A stretch of 64,000 nt of DNA from Dactylococcopsis salina PCC 8305 (GCF_000317615.1 NC_019780.1:744001-808000), one strand, 5' to 3'. Shown: positions 17,890-27,435, counted from the stretch's first letter. Made by a program: numbers and translations. Notes: generated from the sequence alone by a model not told the origin.

Positions 17890-18140
17890 GCGCGATCGAG
17901 TTCCTCTCTCACCACGCGGCGTAAAGTGTCTTCAAGAGATTCAGGGTTTTGTTCTTGAATATATTGACGTAGTGCTTCATTAATCAAGGTTTGATAATTT
18001 CCACCCCCAGCTAAATGAACCGATTGGCGAAACCAAGCTAAAACGTCATCGTCAAGTCGAATCGTGATCCGAGTTTTTCCAGACGGAGTGGGGTCAATAG
18101 CACCTCGTTTCCCGTGACTAAAATCATATTTTGCTTCCAT
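17883..18140 (-). CDS. Orphan BrnA-like antitoxin
   Basis: This 85-residue protein shares with the BrnA at 6660 the N-terminus YDFSHGKRGA, the strand KTRITIRLDDDVLAWFRQSV, the helix YQTLINEALRQYI and the C-terminal LRRVVREELDR. The start has a good ribosome binding site (GAGGAG) 7 bases upstream. BrnA genes normally follow brnT. Here the upstream position (18141-18400) is occupied only by dispersed repeats, so the toxin gene is missing. It may serve as an anti-addiction antitoxin or repressor. Confidence 0.75.
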   Translation of the reverse strand: MEAKYDFSHGKRGAIDPTPSGKTRITIRLDDDVLAWFRQSVHLAGGGNYQTLINEALRQYIQEQNPESLEDTLRRVVREELDRAH

Positions 18141-18400
18141 GATTATTTCTCCTCATTCAAGTTATTGGTCAGTGATTGGTGTTGGGTTACGCTTCTCTCC
18201 ACCCAACCTACATTTTTGTCCTAATTTATGTTGGGTTACGCTTCTCTCCACCCAACCTACGGGTGAGATGGTGTTGGGTTTCGTTTCCTCCACCCAACCT
18301 ACTTTTTAGATAAAACTAAAGAAAACTTGAGAAACGCTACCCTCTCTCTAGGTAATCATGCACAATAAAAATGATCGCAACGTAATCACCTCGATAAATT
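18141..18400. repeat. Three copies of the TTGGGTT...CCCAACCTAC repeat
   Basis: Three copies of the dispersed palindromic repeat lie at about 18180-18210, 18226-18261 and 18272-18302. About 100 bases of unique AT-rich sequence follow and should hold the promoter for the phosphoketolase gene. No coding sequence is visible. Confidence 0.8.
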
Positions 18401-20779
18401 ATGACAGTTGCAACTATCGCTCAAAACAAACCCCTGTCCGAAGAACAATTGGAAAAAATGCACGCCTACTGGCGAGCCACCAACTACCTTTCCGTCGGAC
18501 AAATCTATCTCTACGATAATCCCCTCCTGAAAGAACCGCTCAAACAGGAACACATTAAACCCCGTTTACTGGGACATTGGGGAACAACCCCTGGTTTAAA
18601 CTTTATCTACGTTCATCTCAACCGTGTCATCAAACAACAAGACTTAAATGTCATCTACCTCGCGGGTCCGGGTCACGGGGGGCCGGGTCTGGTCGCCAAC
18701 ACCTATCTTGAGGGAACTTATACCGAGTATTACCCAGATATCTCTCAAGACGAACGGGGAATGAAAAAACTCTTTACCCAATTCTCTTTCCCTGGCGGTG
18801 TTCCCTCTCATGTCGCCCCAGAAACCCCTGGTTCAATTCACGAAGGAGGGGAACTGGGATACGCTTTAGCACACGCTTACGGAGCAGTTTTTGATAATCC
18901 CGACCTCATCGCCGCTTGTGTGGTTGGAGATGGAGAAGCAGAAACTGGACCCCTCGCCACCAGTTGGCATTCTAATAAATTCCTCAATCCTGTCCGTGAT
19001 GGTGCAGTTCTGCCGATTTTACACCTCAACGGTTACAAAATTGCTAATCCCACGGTTTTAGCTCGTTTAGGGGACAAGGAACTAGAAAACCTCTTTATCG
19101 GCTATGGTTACAAACCCTACTTTGTAGATGGATCAGACCCTGAAGCCATGCACCAATTGATGGCGGGAACACTTGACACTATTTTAGGGGAAATCAAAAG
19201 CATTCAATCGGAAGCGCGTACTAACGGCTTTACAAAACGTCCCCAGTGGCCGATGATTATCTTGCGGACTCCGAAAGGATGGACGGGTCCCAAAGAAGTG
19301 GATGGGAAGAAAACAGAGGACTACTGGCGCTCTCACCAAGTTCCTTTTTCCGATACGCAAACCAACCCAGAACATATCGCCCTCTTAGAAGAGTGGATGA
19401 AGAGTTACAAACCGCAGGAACTCTTTGATGAAAATGGGACATTTCGCCAAGATTTAGCAGAACTAGCCCCAAAAGGGGAACGACGCATGGGGGCGAATCC
19501 TCACGCTAACGGCGGGATTTTGCTGAAGGCGTTAAAAATGCCTGATTTTCAGGATTATGCAGTGGAAGTGAGCAAACCAGCGACCACTTACGCTCAAGCG
19601 ACGCGCATTTCGGGAGAGTTTCTCCGTGATGTGATGAAAATGAATCCCCAAACTTTCCGTGTCATGGGACCGGATGAGACGGCTTCTAATCGCTTGAGTG
19701 CGTTGTTTGAAGTCACCGATCGCGCTTGGATGGCGGAACGTCTCCCAGAGGATGAAAATTTATCTCCTGATGGTCGGGTGATGGAAGTTTTAAGCGAACA
19801 TCTCTGTCAGGGATGGTTAGAAGGATATCTCTTAACGGGACGACATGGGTTCTTTTCCTGTTATGAAGCGTTTATCCATATCATTGATTCCATGTTTAAC
19901 CAACACGCCAAATGGTTAAAAACCACTCGTGATGAGATTCCCTGGCGACAACCGATCGCGTCTCTCAATTATCTTCTCACCTCTCACGTTTGGCGACAAG
20001 ATCACAATGGCTTCTCTCACCAAGACCCGGGTTTCATCGACCATGTGGTCAATAAAAAAGCGGATGTGGTTCGCATTTATCTTCCCCCTGATGCCAATAC
20101 TCTGTTATCGGTAACGGATCACTGTCTCCGCAGCCGCAATTATGTCAACGTCATTGTTGCGGGAAAACAGCCAGAATTACAATATCTGGATATGGATGCG
20201 GCAATCAAACACTGTACCGCAGGAATTGGTATCTGGGAATGGGCGAGTAATGATAAAGGGGGCGAACCCGATGTGGTGATGGCTTGCGCTGGTGATACTC
20301 CCACTTTAGAAACTTTGGCTGCGGTGGATATCTTGCGTCAAAAATTCCCTGATTTAAAAGTGCGAGTGGTGAATGTGGTTGATTTGATGACGTTACAGCC
20401 AGAAACGGAACATCCCCATGGACTGTCCGATCGAGAATTTAATACCATCTTTACCACTGATAAACCCGTTGTGTTTGCTTATCATGGCTATCCTTGGTTA
20501 ATTCATCGTCTCACCTATCGTCGCACGAATCACCAAAACCTCCACGTGCGCGGTTACAAGGAAGAAGGAACAACCACAACGCCCTTTGATATGGTGGTCA
20601 GAAATGACTTAGATCGCTTCCATTTGGTGCAAGATGTGATCGATCGCGTCCCGAAATTAGGATATGCTGCGGCTTATGCGAAACAAGAGTTACGAGATCA
20701 ACTGATCGAACATCATCAATATGTGACCAAATACGGCATTGATCTGCCAGAAATCCGTAATTGGAAGTGGCCCTATTAA
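18401..20779 (+). CDS. xfp: Xylulose-5-phosphate/fructose-6-phosphate phosphoketolase
   Basis: The 792-residue thiamine-diphosphate enzyme splits xylulose 5-phosphate (or fructose 6-phosphate) with phosphate to acetyl phosphate and an aldose phosphate. Visible family motifs include [34 protein letters not shown], the ThDP-binding [20 protein letters not shown] and the C-terminal ending in RNWKWPY. Length is typical and the frame is intact. In cyanobacteria it feeds acetyl-CoA synthesis in mixotrophic or dark conditions. It appears monocistronic, flanked by repeats. Confidence 0.95.
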   Translation: MTVATIAQNKPLSEEQLEKMHAYWRATNYLSVGQIYLYDNPLLKEPLKQEHIKPRLLGHWGTTPGLNFIYVHLNRVIKQQDLNVIYLAGPGHGGPGLVANTYLEGTYTEYYPDISQDERGMKKLFTQFSFPGGVPSHVAPETPGSIHEGGELGYALAHAYGAVFDNPDLIAACVVGDGEAETGPLATSWHSNKFLNPVRDGAVLPILHLNGYKIANPTVLARLGDKELENLFIGYGYKPYFVDGSDPEAMHQLMAGTLDTILGEIKSIQSEARTNGFTKRPQWPMIILRTPKGWTGPKEVDGKKTEDYWRSHQVPFSDTQTNPEHIALLEEWMKSYKPQELFDENGTFRQDLAELAPKGERRMGANPHANGGILLKALKMPDFQDYAVEVSKPATTYAQATRISGEFLRDVMKMNPQTFRVMGPDETASNRLSALFEVTDRAWMAERLPEDENLSPDGRVMEVLSEHLCQGWLEGYLLTGRHGFFSCYEAFIHIIDSMFNQHAKWLKTTRDEIPWRQPIASLNYLLTSHVWRQDHNGFSHQDPGFIDHVVNKKADVVRIYLPPDANTLLSVTDHCLRSRNYVNVIVAGKQPELQYLDMDAAIKHCTAGIGIWEWASNDKGGEPDVVMACAGDTPTLETLAAVDILRQKFPDLKVRVVNVVDLMTLQPETEHPHGLSDREFNTIFTTDKPVVFAYHGYPWLIHRLTYRRTNHQNLHVRGYKEEGTTTTPFDMVVRNDLDRFHLVQDVIDRVPKLGYAAAYAKQELRDQLIEHHQYVTKYGIDLPEIRNWKWPY

Positions 20780-20891
20780 CAAAAACTTGGTTGGGTGGAG
20801 ACGTTCCATGGAACGTCTCTTATATCAAGTTCGGGTAATTGCTTATAATTGGTGTTGGGTTTCGTTTCACTCCACTAGGGCCTACTTTTTA
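20780..20891. repeat. Repeat with an internal 20-bp perfect palindrome
   Basis: Downstream of xfp a repeat of the TTGGGTGG/CCCAAC family carries the palindrome AGACGTTCCATGGAACGTCT at 20800-20819. The same palindrome occurs in a repeat copy at about 59785-59804. A further diverged repeat end lies around 20851-20884. Confidence 0.75.
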
Positions 20892-21116
20892 TCATTGATT
20901 GAGCAAACTTGATATTACTTCTAAACGGAGACAATTGGGGTTAATTTGATAAGACTCGATCGCATTTTTAACTTGATAACGAACCCGATTTAATTGGTAG
21001 GAAATATATAAGTATTGAATTAACCAGATGAGCTTAATATATCTTAATATGGTAACTGGAGTACCATTTTCGCGAAGGATTTTCTGATGTCTCAAAACAA
21101 TCAAGTTAACTGGCAA
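20892..21116 (-). CDS. Doubtful small ORF antisense to the DCC gene start
   Basis: The frame would encode up to 74 residues, with a hydrophobic middle (YIKLIWLIQYLYISYQLNRV) and a polar end. The only long start is TTG 21116, which overlaps the divergent DCC gene by 30 bases. I recognise no family. The composition is less biased than the antisense shadows elsewhere, so a small membrane protein starting further inside remains possible. Confidence 0.25.
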   Translation of the reverse strand: MPVNLIVLRHQKILRENGTPVTILRYIKLIWLIQYLYISYQLNRVRYQVKNAIESYQINPNCLRLEVISSLLNQ

Positions 21117-21521
21117 ATTAAACTCTTGTATGATGGAGAATGTCCCCTTTGTGTGCGAGAGGTCAATTTTCTCCAGAAACGAGATGCGGGTCGCGGTTTA
21201 GTCAAATTTGTCGATATTGCTTCTGATGACTATGATCCAAGAAACAATGGTGGTGTGGACTTTGAAACAGCAATGGGACGCATTCATGGGGTGCTTCCTG
21301 ATGGTACAGTGGTTAAAAATGTGGAAGTGTTCCGCCGTGTTTACGAAACATTAGGCATGGGATGGGTGTATAGTATTACACAATTACCGCTTTTAGGAAA
21401 AATTGCTGATGTGATTTATGGCATTTGGGCAGATTATAGATTAACACTTACGGGACGACCGAATCTCAAAACAATTGTAGAAGAAAAACGGCGTTGTTCC
21501 AAAGAAGTTTGCGATCGTTAA
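21087..21521 (+). CDS. DCC family thiol-disulfide oxidoreductase-like protein (DUF393)
   Basis: The 144-residue protein has the family signature LLYDGECPLCVREVNFLQKR near its N-terminus, with the CxxC-type pair and a thioredoxin-like pattern. It also has FVDIASDDYDP and a C-terminal helical segment. DCC proteins are predicted thiol oxidoreductases; substrates are unknown. It is followed 59 bases later by a DMT exporter gene on the same strand. The upstream region is AT-rich. Confidence 0.85.
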   Translation: MSQNNQVNWQIKLLYDGECPLCVREVNFLQKRDAGRGLVKFVDIASDDYDPRNNGGVDFETAMGRIHGVLPDGTVVKNVEVFRRVYETLGMGWVYSITQLPLLGKIADVIYGIWADYRLTLTGRPNLKTIVEEKRRCSKEVCDR

Positions 21522-21580
21522 GAGATGCTTCTCCCAACCTCCTCCCTTTAGAAAAAGAGAGATAAGTTTAGATTCATGTA

Positions 21581-22489
21581 ATGGTTCAAAACAATAAACT
21601 GAGCTTAGTCTTTCTGGTTTTATTTTTCGGTGTAGTCGGTGTTTCCACAGCAGCGATTTTTATTCGTCTCTGTTTACAGGTTGCTGATGAAAGTGGGCTA
21701 GGTTTTAGTTTATTAATTGCCACCTTTCGGTTAACGATCGCGGCGTTGGTTTTACTTCCTTTTGTCAGGATTCCATCTCAGTTTCCTGTTTCTAAAAAAG
21801 GCTATATTTGCGCGATCGTTGCGGGGATTACCTTGTCTTTTCATTTTGCAACTTGGATTACTTCTCTCTCTTTTACCTCCATTGCGGCTTCTACCACCAT
21901 CGTTACCAGTAACCCAATTTGGGTGACAATTCTCTCTTGGCTGTGGTTAAAAGAAAAACCGAAACCCTTAACAATTTTAGGAATTGCGATTGCATTAATC
22001 GGCGGTTTTTTCATTGCTATTGGTGATGCGGGAAGTCTATCTGGGGGAAGTAATCCTTTACTGGGAGATGGTTTAGCCTTACTCGGTGCGTTTTCTGTTA
22101 GTTTATATTTTTTGTTAGGAAAACAGGCTCAAAATGAAGGTTTATCTATTGGTAATTACAGCGCGATCGCTTACACCACTGCGGCTTTATTTCTAATGCC
22201 GCTTCCGTTTCTCTTTGGAATTAATTACTGGGGTTATCCTTCTGAAATTTATCTCTATTTATTGGGGATGGCTTTTTTTTCCCAAGTTTTAGGACACACC
22301 AGTTTTAATTGGGCAATGCGATTTATTTCTCCGACGTTTGTCACTTTAGCAATTTTATTTGAACCCGTCAGCGCTAGTATTTTGGGATTTTTTGTGTTTG
22401 GAGAAGTGCCTAGTGTGTTAGTTCTAATTGGTGCAATTATTTTATTACTAGGAAGCTCGATCGCGATTTGGGGAGGTCAGAAGAATTAA
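21581..22489 (+). CDS. DMT superfamily transporter (EamA type)
   Basis: The 302-residue protein has ten hydrophobic helices arranged as two EamA repeats, with the second beginning near LLGDGLALLGAFSVSLYFLL. Signatures such as TTIVTSNPIWVTILSWLWLK and ATWITSLSFTSIAASTT are typical of drug/metabolite exporters. It likely exports small metabolites across the cytoplasmic membrane; the substrate cannot be deduced. It may be co-transcribed with the DCC gene. Confidence 0.85.
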   Translation: MVQNNKLSLVFLVLFFGVVGVSTAAIFIRLCLQVADESGLGFSLLIATFRLTIAALVLLPFVRIPSQFPVSKKGYICAIVAGITLSFHFATWITSLSFTSIAASTTIVTSNPIWVTILSWLWLKEKPKPLTILGIAIALIGGFFIAIGDAGSLSGGSNPLLGDGLALLGAFSVSLYFLLGKQAQNEGLSIGNYSAIAYTTAALFLMPLPFLFGINYWGYPSEIYLYLLGMAFFSQVLGHTSFNWAMRFISPTFVTLAILFEPVSASILGFFVFGEVPSVLVLIGAIILLLGSSIAIWGGQKN

Positions 22490-22954
22490 AGATAAAAAGT
22501 AGCCCCTTGTGAAGGGAAGCGAAACCTAACACCAATTAATCATAAGAACAACTATAGCAATCCCAAATCATTTGTAAAAAATTGATTAATGAAAGCCCCC
22601 ATTATTGGCCGGAGCGAAGTGAGGATTTGGGGGCAAAACGATTTACGAATCACCTAGTATTGCTATATGTAGGTTGGGTGAAGCGAAGCGAAACCCAACA
22701 CCAATTAATCATTAGGAAAACTGATCTCTTACTAATCACAAATGACAAAGAACATAAGATAAAGAACAACCATGTAGTTTGTTGGGTTTCGTCTTCTCCA
22801 CCCAACCTTTTACAGTGACCAGTGATCAGTGATCAGTAAGCAGTAATCAGTGATCAGTGACCGGTGACCAGTGACCAGTAATCAGTGAACAAATAACGAA
22901 TAACGAATAACGAATAACGAATATTGGTGTTGGGTTTCGTCTTCTCCACCCAAC
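22490..22954. repeat. Repeat-filled intergenic region
   Basis: No gene is supported. The region contains four copies of the TTGGGTT/CCCAACC repeat (about 22501-22536, 22670-22701, 22778-22807 and 22926-22958), one MITE (listed separately), a stretch of CAGTGAC/CAGTGAT heptamers (about 22813-22889) and six or so copies of ATAACGA (22893-22922). The last repeat copy runs into the end of menE. Confidence 0.85.
22553..22667. mobile_element. MITE with TATAGCAAT terminal inverted repeats
   Basis: Ends TATAGCAAT (22553) and ATTGCTATA (22659-22667) are exact inverted repeats, and the similarity continues imperfectly for about 30 bases inward. The centre holds CCCCC...GGGGG arms around GGCCGGAGCGAAGTGAGGAT. 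A related element with its centre in the opposite orientation lies at 57659-57774. No transposase is encoded. Confidence 0.7.
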
Positions 22955-24379
22955 CTACAGTTTTGGTGATTGGTGTTGGGTTTCGTCTTCTCCACCCAAC
23001 CTACTATTATTCCAGAGGGATAAAACCAAACGATGATTGACTTTTCCCTGTTCATTGCGAGGAAGCGCTTTAACGGTTAACCATTGCTTGGGAATTTTAT
23101 AAGGACTCAAATATTGTTTTAATTTTGTTTCTATTTCACTGCTCGTAATTGAATCTTCTTTGGGAACATAAACGGCACTGATAACCTCTCCCCAATTTTG
23201 ATCAGGTAAACCGATTACATAAACATCAGTTACTAACCCGATCGATAATATCATTGCTTCCACTTCATCTGGAAAAACATTCTCACCACCAGTAATAATT
23301 TTGCGACTATTACGACCCACAATATACAGATAATTCTCTTCGTCGAAATATCCTAAGTCATCGGTAACAAATTCCTCTCGATTCCAATCAGAATCAGGAT
23401 AATAACTTAAACCCAGAGACTCACTTTCGATCGCAATTCTCCCCACTTTTCCCTTTGTCAGTCTTTCCCCTGCTTCTCCTCGAATCGAAATTTTGGCATG
23501 AGGTAAAACCTTACCAACACTATTATTCCCCGCCAAAAAATCATCAGGTTTCAAGGTGACAATTTGCGAGGCTGTTTCGGTCATGCCATAAGTTAAAGCA
23601 ATTGGAATGTTATATTTTCTTCCCGTCTCTAAAAGACTTTCCCAAGCTGGCGCACCACCGAGCAAAACACATTTAAATTGAGAGAGCCAATGACCCGCAC
23701 CAAAATTAATCAGCCGTTGTAATTGAGTCGGAACAAGAGAGATAAAATAATCCTGTTGGGGAAAGGTTTCTAGATTTTCTAGGGTGGCTAAGTCTTGATT
23801 GCGCCATGCAGTTTCTATGGTTTTATACGGGTACACAATCAGATTCCCACCTGTTAATAAAGCTCGCATCAACTGCATTAGTCCACTAACATGATAGAGG
23901 GGAAGCAGACAAAAACAGTTGACTTTTTCCGTTTCAAAATGGCGAGAAAATCCTGTTACTGAAGCGCTCAAGGTTTTCCAATTATGTTTGACAAAGCGAA
24001 TGTTTCCAGACGAGCCACCTGTGGGAATCATAATTGTTGTTTCGGTTTCTAGGGAAGAAGGAGAAGAAGAGATGATTTCTAAATCAGTTTCGTGAATAAT
24101 TAAGTCAGGTTTGACGATACTTAAAACTTGCTTCCATTCTTGGGGTTTCCATTGAGAATTTCCTAAAAAAATCTGACAGTTTTTGGCGACTCCAACGAAA
24201 AAACTCCCTAGAAACTGATAGTAACTTTTCACATTTAAAAGTAATATTGAGTTCTTTTGTGTTTTTTGGTACAGTAAAGCTGTATGGGTGCGAAGTCTGT
24301 CTATATCTAAATTTAACCACGCATCCTCGCCGTTACAGAGGTTAAATCGCTCCCAAAGCCAATTTCTAGGATATTCCAT
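22955..24379 (-). CDS. menE: o-Succinylbenzoate--CoA ligase
   Basis: MenE activates o-succinylbenzoate with CoA in phylloquinone synthesis. The 474-residue protein is an acyl-adenylate enzyme with the P-loop-like motif TIMIPTGGSSGNIRF, the core IALTYGMTETASQIV and the adenylate-binding DLGYFDEENYLYIVGR. The catalytic lysine region lies in NEQGKVNHR. It follows menC by 21 bases. The last 15 codons (RLGGEDETQHQSPKL) are read out of a dispersed repeat, so the original stop has been replaced. Confidence 0.92.
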   Translation of the reverse strand: MEYPRNWLWERFNLCNGEDAWLNLDIDRLRTHTALLYQKTQKNSILLLNVKSYYQFLGSFFVGVAKNCQIFLGNSQWKPQEWKQVLSIVKPDLIIHETDLEIISSSPSSLETETTIMIPTGGSSGNIRFVKHNWKTLSASVTGFSRHFETEKVNCFCLLPLYHVSGLMQLMRALLTGGNLIVYPYKTIETAWRNQDLATLENLETFPQQDYFISLVPTQLQRLINFGAGHWLSQFKCVLLGGAPAWESLLETGRKYNIPIALTYGMTETASQIVTLKPDDFLAGNNSVGKVLPHAKISIRGEAGERLTKGKVGRIAIESESLGLSYYPDSDWNREEFVTDDLGYFDEENYLYIVGRNSRKIITGGENVFPDEVEAMILSIGLVTDVYVIGLPDQNWGEVISAVYVPKEDSITSSEIETKLKQYLSPYKIPKQWLTVKALPRNEQGKVNHRLVLSLWNNSRLGGEDETQHQSPKL

Positions 24380-24400
24380 GAGACTTTTTTTGCTTTCTCC

Positions 24401-25303
24401 TCAAAACCAGTGATCAACCCCGAAACCCAAAGCGCGACGGGAAGAGAGTTTCATCGCTAATTGTAAAGCAGCTTGTCGTCCGATCGAAGTTTCCATCGCG
24501 GAAGAGAACACTAAATCAAGGAAATATTGCTCACACAATTGCTGTAGATAACGAGGAGACCCTGCGATCGCACACTTTACCACAAATATTCCTCGCCAAC
24601 CGTTTTCATAACAAGTTTCTAATTGTCGCAATGTTCCCACTGATTCATCTAAGGCTAAAGGCGTGGAAAATGTCGTCGCCAATTCCAGCATCATTGGGAA
24701 TTGTTGAGGAGGAAGCGGTTGCTCTAAAAATTCCACTTTTCCACAAGCATCAGCTAAAGTTAGCCATTGTTTCGCTTCTGCTAAGGTTAAACCTGCATTG
24801 GCATCAAGACGAATTTGGGTTGAATCTGGAAGCAAATTCAGTAACTGTTCAAACCAAGATAATTCCTCCTGTAAAGAGAAGACCCCAATTTTCCATTTAA
24901 ATGTCTGGTGTCCTTTTTCCCAACCGATTTGCCATTGCTTTAAAGCGTCTTTTCCTGGGGGAAGTAAACAGCTTAACTGTAAATGATCTTCATTGATTTT
25001 AGCAGCAGAAAACCCAGCTAATGCGGACTCAAAAGCAAACTGACAAGCGGGGAATTGTTCGGGAATCTGATTGATTTCAGTTTCAGTAATTCCTTGTGAG
25101 TATTGGGAACAAAATTTTTGAGCTTGCTTGAGAGTTTCTGAACCAAAATTAGGAAGCGGCGCAATTTCTCCATAACTAATATTTCCCTCAGCATCCTTTA
25201 AGGAAATAATGATTCCTTCTCGAATTTTCCATTCTCCATGACTGGTTTTTAAGGGTTGGCGAAAAGGATAGTTATAGTTAGTGATTGCAAGTTGGTATTT
25301 AAT
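24401..25303 (-). CDS. menC: o-Succinylbenzoate synthase with a non-standard start
   Basis: The frame is open for about 300 codons and reads as MenC: HGEWKIREGIIISLKDAEG, GEIAPLPNFG, TFKWKIG (KxK), IRLDANAGL, FLEQPLPP, LALDES and VVKCAIAG, which together give all enolase-superfamily ligands and both catalytic lysines. No ATG, GTG or TTG lies in frame before 24835, too late for a working enzyme. An ATT at 25303 is preceded 10 bases upstream by GGAGG, so I take ATT as the most likely start. The sequence upstream is repeat. Confidence 0.8.
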   Translation of the reverse strand: MKYQLAITNYNYPFRQPLKTSHGEWKIREGIIISLKDAEGNISYGEIAPLPNFGSETLKQAQKFCSQYSQGITETEINQIPEQFPACQFAFESALAGFSAAKINEDHLQLSCLLPPGKDALKQWQIGWEKGHQTFKWKIGVFSLQEELSWFEQLLNLLPDSTQIRLDANAGLTLAEAKQWLTLADACGKVEFLEQPLPPQQFPMMLELATTFSTPLALDESVGTLRQLETCYENGWRGIFVVKCAIAGSPRYLQQLCEQYFLDLVFSSAMETSIGRQAALQLAMKLSSRRALGFGVDHWF

Positions 25304-25312
25304 GGTTTTTAC

Positions 25313-25686
25313 GCCTCCAAAACCCCCAATTCTGGGGGCAAAATTGATTTTTTTTTACGCCCCCAACCCCCAATTCTGGGGGCAAAATTGATTTTTTTTT
25401 ACGCCCCCAACCCCCAATTCTGGGGGCAAAATTGATGATTTAATTAGGGCTTACTGAATAAACCTAAAACCTTTATCCAATCAGCTTTTAAGGCTCTTAA
25501 TTCTTTGAAAAAGTGCAAGGGATAAATGGGAGACAAGGGAGACAAGGGAGACAAGGGAGCGATTTTTCTCCCCCATCTCCCCCATCTCCCCCATCTCCCC
25601 CATCTCCCCCATCTCCCCCATCTTCCCCATCTTGCCTCTTGCCTCTTGCCTTACTACACCGAAAACATGAACTTTTTCAGCAAACC
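25313..25686. repeat. C-rich hairpin repeats and a triplet-type minisatellite
   Basis: From 25313 to 25435 there are three near-identical units, each ACGCC(C/T)CCAA...CCCCCAATTCTGGGGGC followed by AAAATTGATT. From about 25529 to 25560 GGGAGACAA repeats, and from 25568 to 25632 a CCCCCATCT nonamer repeats about seven times. The reading frame across it is only PPS repeats, so I do not call a gene. Confidence 0.8.
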
Positions 25687-25968
25687 CTAATTAATTGCGG
25701 AAATGGTACGAGCGAGATTAAAGTCTTTTTCGGTTAATCCTCCAGCGTCATGGCTGGTCATTTTAATAATAACGGTATTGTAGGAGATTTCTAAATCAGG
25801 ATGGTGTCCAGCATTTTCTGCTGGTTCAACTAATTTATTGACAAATTCTACGGCTTCGGGAAAGCCTTTAAATTTACGAGTACATTTAATGAATTTTCCC
25901 TCTTGTGTCCAATCTGAAAGTTCGTTGAGTTGAGTTTGAATGTCGTTTTCGCTCAGTAGTTGTGCCAT
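25687..25968 (-). CDS. phhB: Pterin-4a-carbinolamine dehydratase
   Basis: The 93-residue protein matches the DCoH/PCD family, with the motif ENAGHHPDLEISYNTVIIKM and later DFNLARTISAI. It dehydrates 4a-hydroxytetrahydropterins or acts as a cofactor protein in molybdopterin- and pterin-linked pathways. Length is standard. The downstream side is a minisatellite; the upstream side has about 137 bases to a divergent lipoprotein gene, probably with both promoters. Confidence 0.9.
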   Translation of the reverse strand: MAQLLSENDIQTQLNELSDWTQEGKFIKCTRKFKGFPEAVEFVNKLVEPAENAGHHPDLEISYNTVIIKMTSHDAGGLTEKDFNLARTISAIN

Positions 25969-26105
25969 AGTTGGTTTCAGTTAAGTTTATGTTATTGATA
26001 ACGCCAACCACAATTTAGAAGCGTTAAGTTTCCTTTGTCTCCCCTCCTAAGATAGAAGTTTGATTTGTTAAGCTCAGAAGAGTCGTATTTTGATGTCAAA
26101 TCACT

Positions 26106-26711
26106 ATGTTTTATTTGCTTCGTTTTCCAGTTTTAGTTGCTGGTTTGGTTTTTATGACTTTAACTGGCTGTGATCAACAAATTTCCTCTTCTTCCCCAGA
26201 AAAGGTTAAAGAAGCGGAAACGCTTTCTCCAGAAAAAGAAAAAGAAGTCAAGACTTTAATGACACAAGGGAATCAAAACGTGGCTTCTGGTAACTATGAA
26301 AGCGCGATCGAGGCGTTCGATCAAGTTCTTGCGATTGACAAAAATCATGTTCAGGCTTTAACCCAACGTGGGGTAGCGCGATCGCGATCAGAAGACTATA
26401 GTGGCGCACTGGCGGATTATAATCGAGCCTTAGCGGTTGATTCTGAAGCCTATGAGGTGTATTATAATCGAGGGATTGTGCAGGCTCGTCTCGAAGACCA
26501 TGAAAGCGCGATCGAGGATTTTACGAAGGCGATCGAGCGCAAACCTGATTTTGCACCTGCCATTGGGAATCGCGGTTTTGCTCACGCCGAATTAGAAAAT
26601 TATATCGCGGCGATCGAGGATTTGGAAACCGCAGCGGAACTGTTTAAAGAAAGCGGTAATAAGCGCACTTCCTATCGTCTCCGACGAGCCGCCCATTATA
26701 TTCAACCTTAA
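26106..26711 (+). CDS. TPR-repeat lipoprotein
   Basis: The 201-residue protein has a signal peptide ending in the lipobox LTGC (residues 19-22), a glutamate/lysine-rich spacer, then three to four tetratricopeptide repeats (GNYESAIEAFDQVLAIDKNH, EDYSGALADYNRALAVDSEA, EDHESAIEDFTKAIERKPDF and a partial fourth). It is probably anchored in the membrane and acts as a protein-interaction scaffold. No enzymatic domain is visible. Confidence 0.85.
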   Translation: MFYLLRFPVLVAGLVFMTLTGCDQQISSSSPEKVKEAETLSPEKEKEVKTLMTQGNQNVASGNYESAIEAFDQVLAIDKNHVQALTQRGVARSRSEDYSGALADYNRALAVDSEAYEVYYNRGIVQARLEDHESAIEDFTKAIERKPDFAPAIGNRGFAHAELENYIAAIEDLETAAELFKESGNKRTSYRLRRAAHYIQP

Positions 26712-26947
26712 CTTTTTCTTAATGCTCTAATTTCCCTCTAAATCTGAATCATAGCGTTTTCTTCCCGATTTTTTTTCAGAAAAACGTAAAATCATACAAT
26801 TTTGTGTCCTGTTAAAGATTACGATTAAGAAATGAGTAGCACTCTTTCTCCCCGACTGAAAGCTGGCTTTAACCATTAAGTCATCTTTAATCGTCTTCTC
26901 AGAGAGGGTGAACTTTCTGTCGTTAGTATTAATAGGAGGCACAAAAC

Positions 26948-27334
26948 ATGGCAAGAAGAAAGAAAAAATTTCCTTGTGGACATCAAGGATACGGACAAAT
27001 CTGTCATAGATGCGAACAAAAAGAGACCGATCGCATCAGAAGGAAAAATCAGCGTCAGGCTTGGGAAGAAAGTTTCAGAAACGATCCCATTGACTTAACC
27101 ACCCTTCCCAAAAACGTAGTTGTGAAAGCGCGACGAATCATTTCCCAACTCAGACAAGATAGTAACTATCGACGGTTTAAAGGAAAGCGATTGCGTCACA
27201 ATCGGTTTATCATCAGTATTCCCGTTAACAGAGACTATCGTTTAATCTGTCGTGATCAAGGCAGCCAAGTCATTCCCGAAGCTGTCGTGTCCCATCAGGA
27301 TTATAACGTTTGTAAGCCTGGAAGCGCCAAGTGA
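26948..27334 (+). CDS. Zinc-ribbon plus RelE/ParE-like fold protein (DUF7682-like)
   Basis: The 128-residue protein has an N-terminal cysteine/histidine cluster (PCGHQGYGQICHRCEQKE) and a C-terminal part (RRFKGKRLRHNRFIISIPVN, then RDYRLICRDQG) with the strand-turn pattern of RelE/ParE nucleases. The start follows a good ribosome binding site (AGGAGG, 7 bases). No antitoxin-like gene is adjacent on either side. I recall DUF7682 zinc-binding proteins with this arrangement in cyanobacteria. RNA cleavage is possible but not shown. Confidence 0.65.
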   Translation: MARRKKKFPCGHQGYGQICHRCEQKETDRIRRKNQRQAWEESFRNDPIDLTTLPKNVVVKARRIISQLRQDSNYRRFKGKRLRHNRFIISIPVNRDYRLICRDQGSQVIPEAVVSHQDYNVCKPGSAK

Positions 27335-27435
27335 TTAGGACTTATTTCCTTGATGAGATAAGAGAATTTCCAGACAAAACGTAGGTTGGGTGGAGCGTAG
27401 CGAAACCCAACAAGAATTATAATACCATTTTGGAA

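Noticed and set aside
22582..22818. 78-residue plus-strand ORF downstream of the DMT exporter
   Set aside because: It is composed of a MITE and dispersed repeats.
25513..25737. 74-residue proline/serine-rich ORF
   Set aside because: It is a translation of the CCCCCATCT nonamer minisatellite and overlaps the antisense end of the pterin dehydratase gene.
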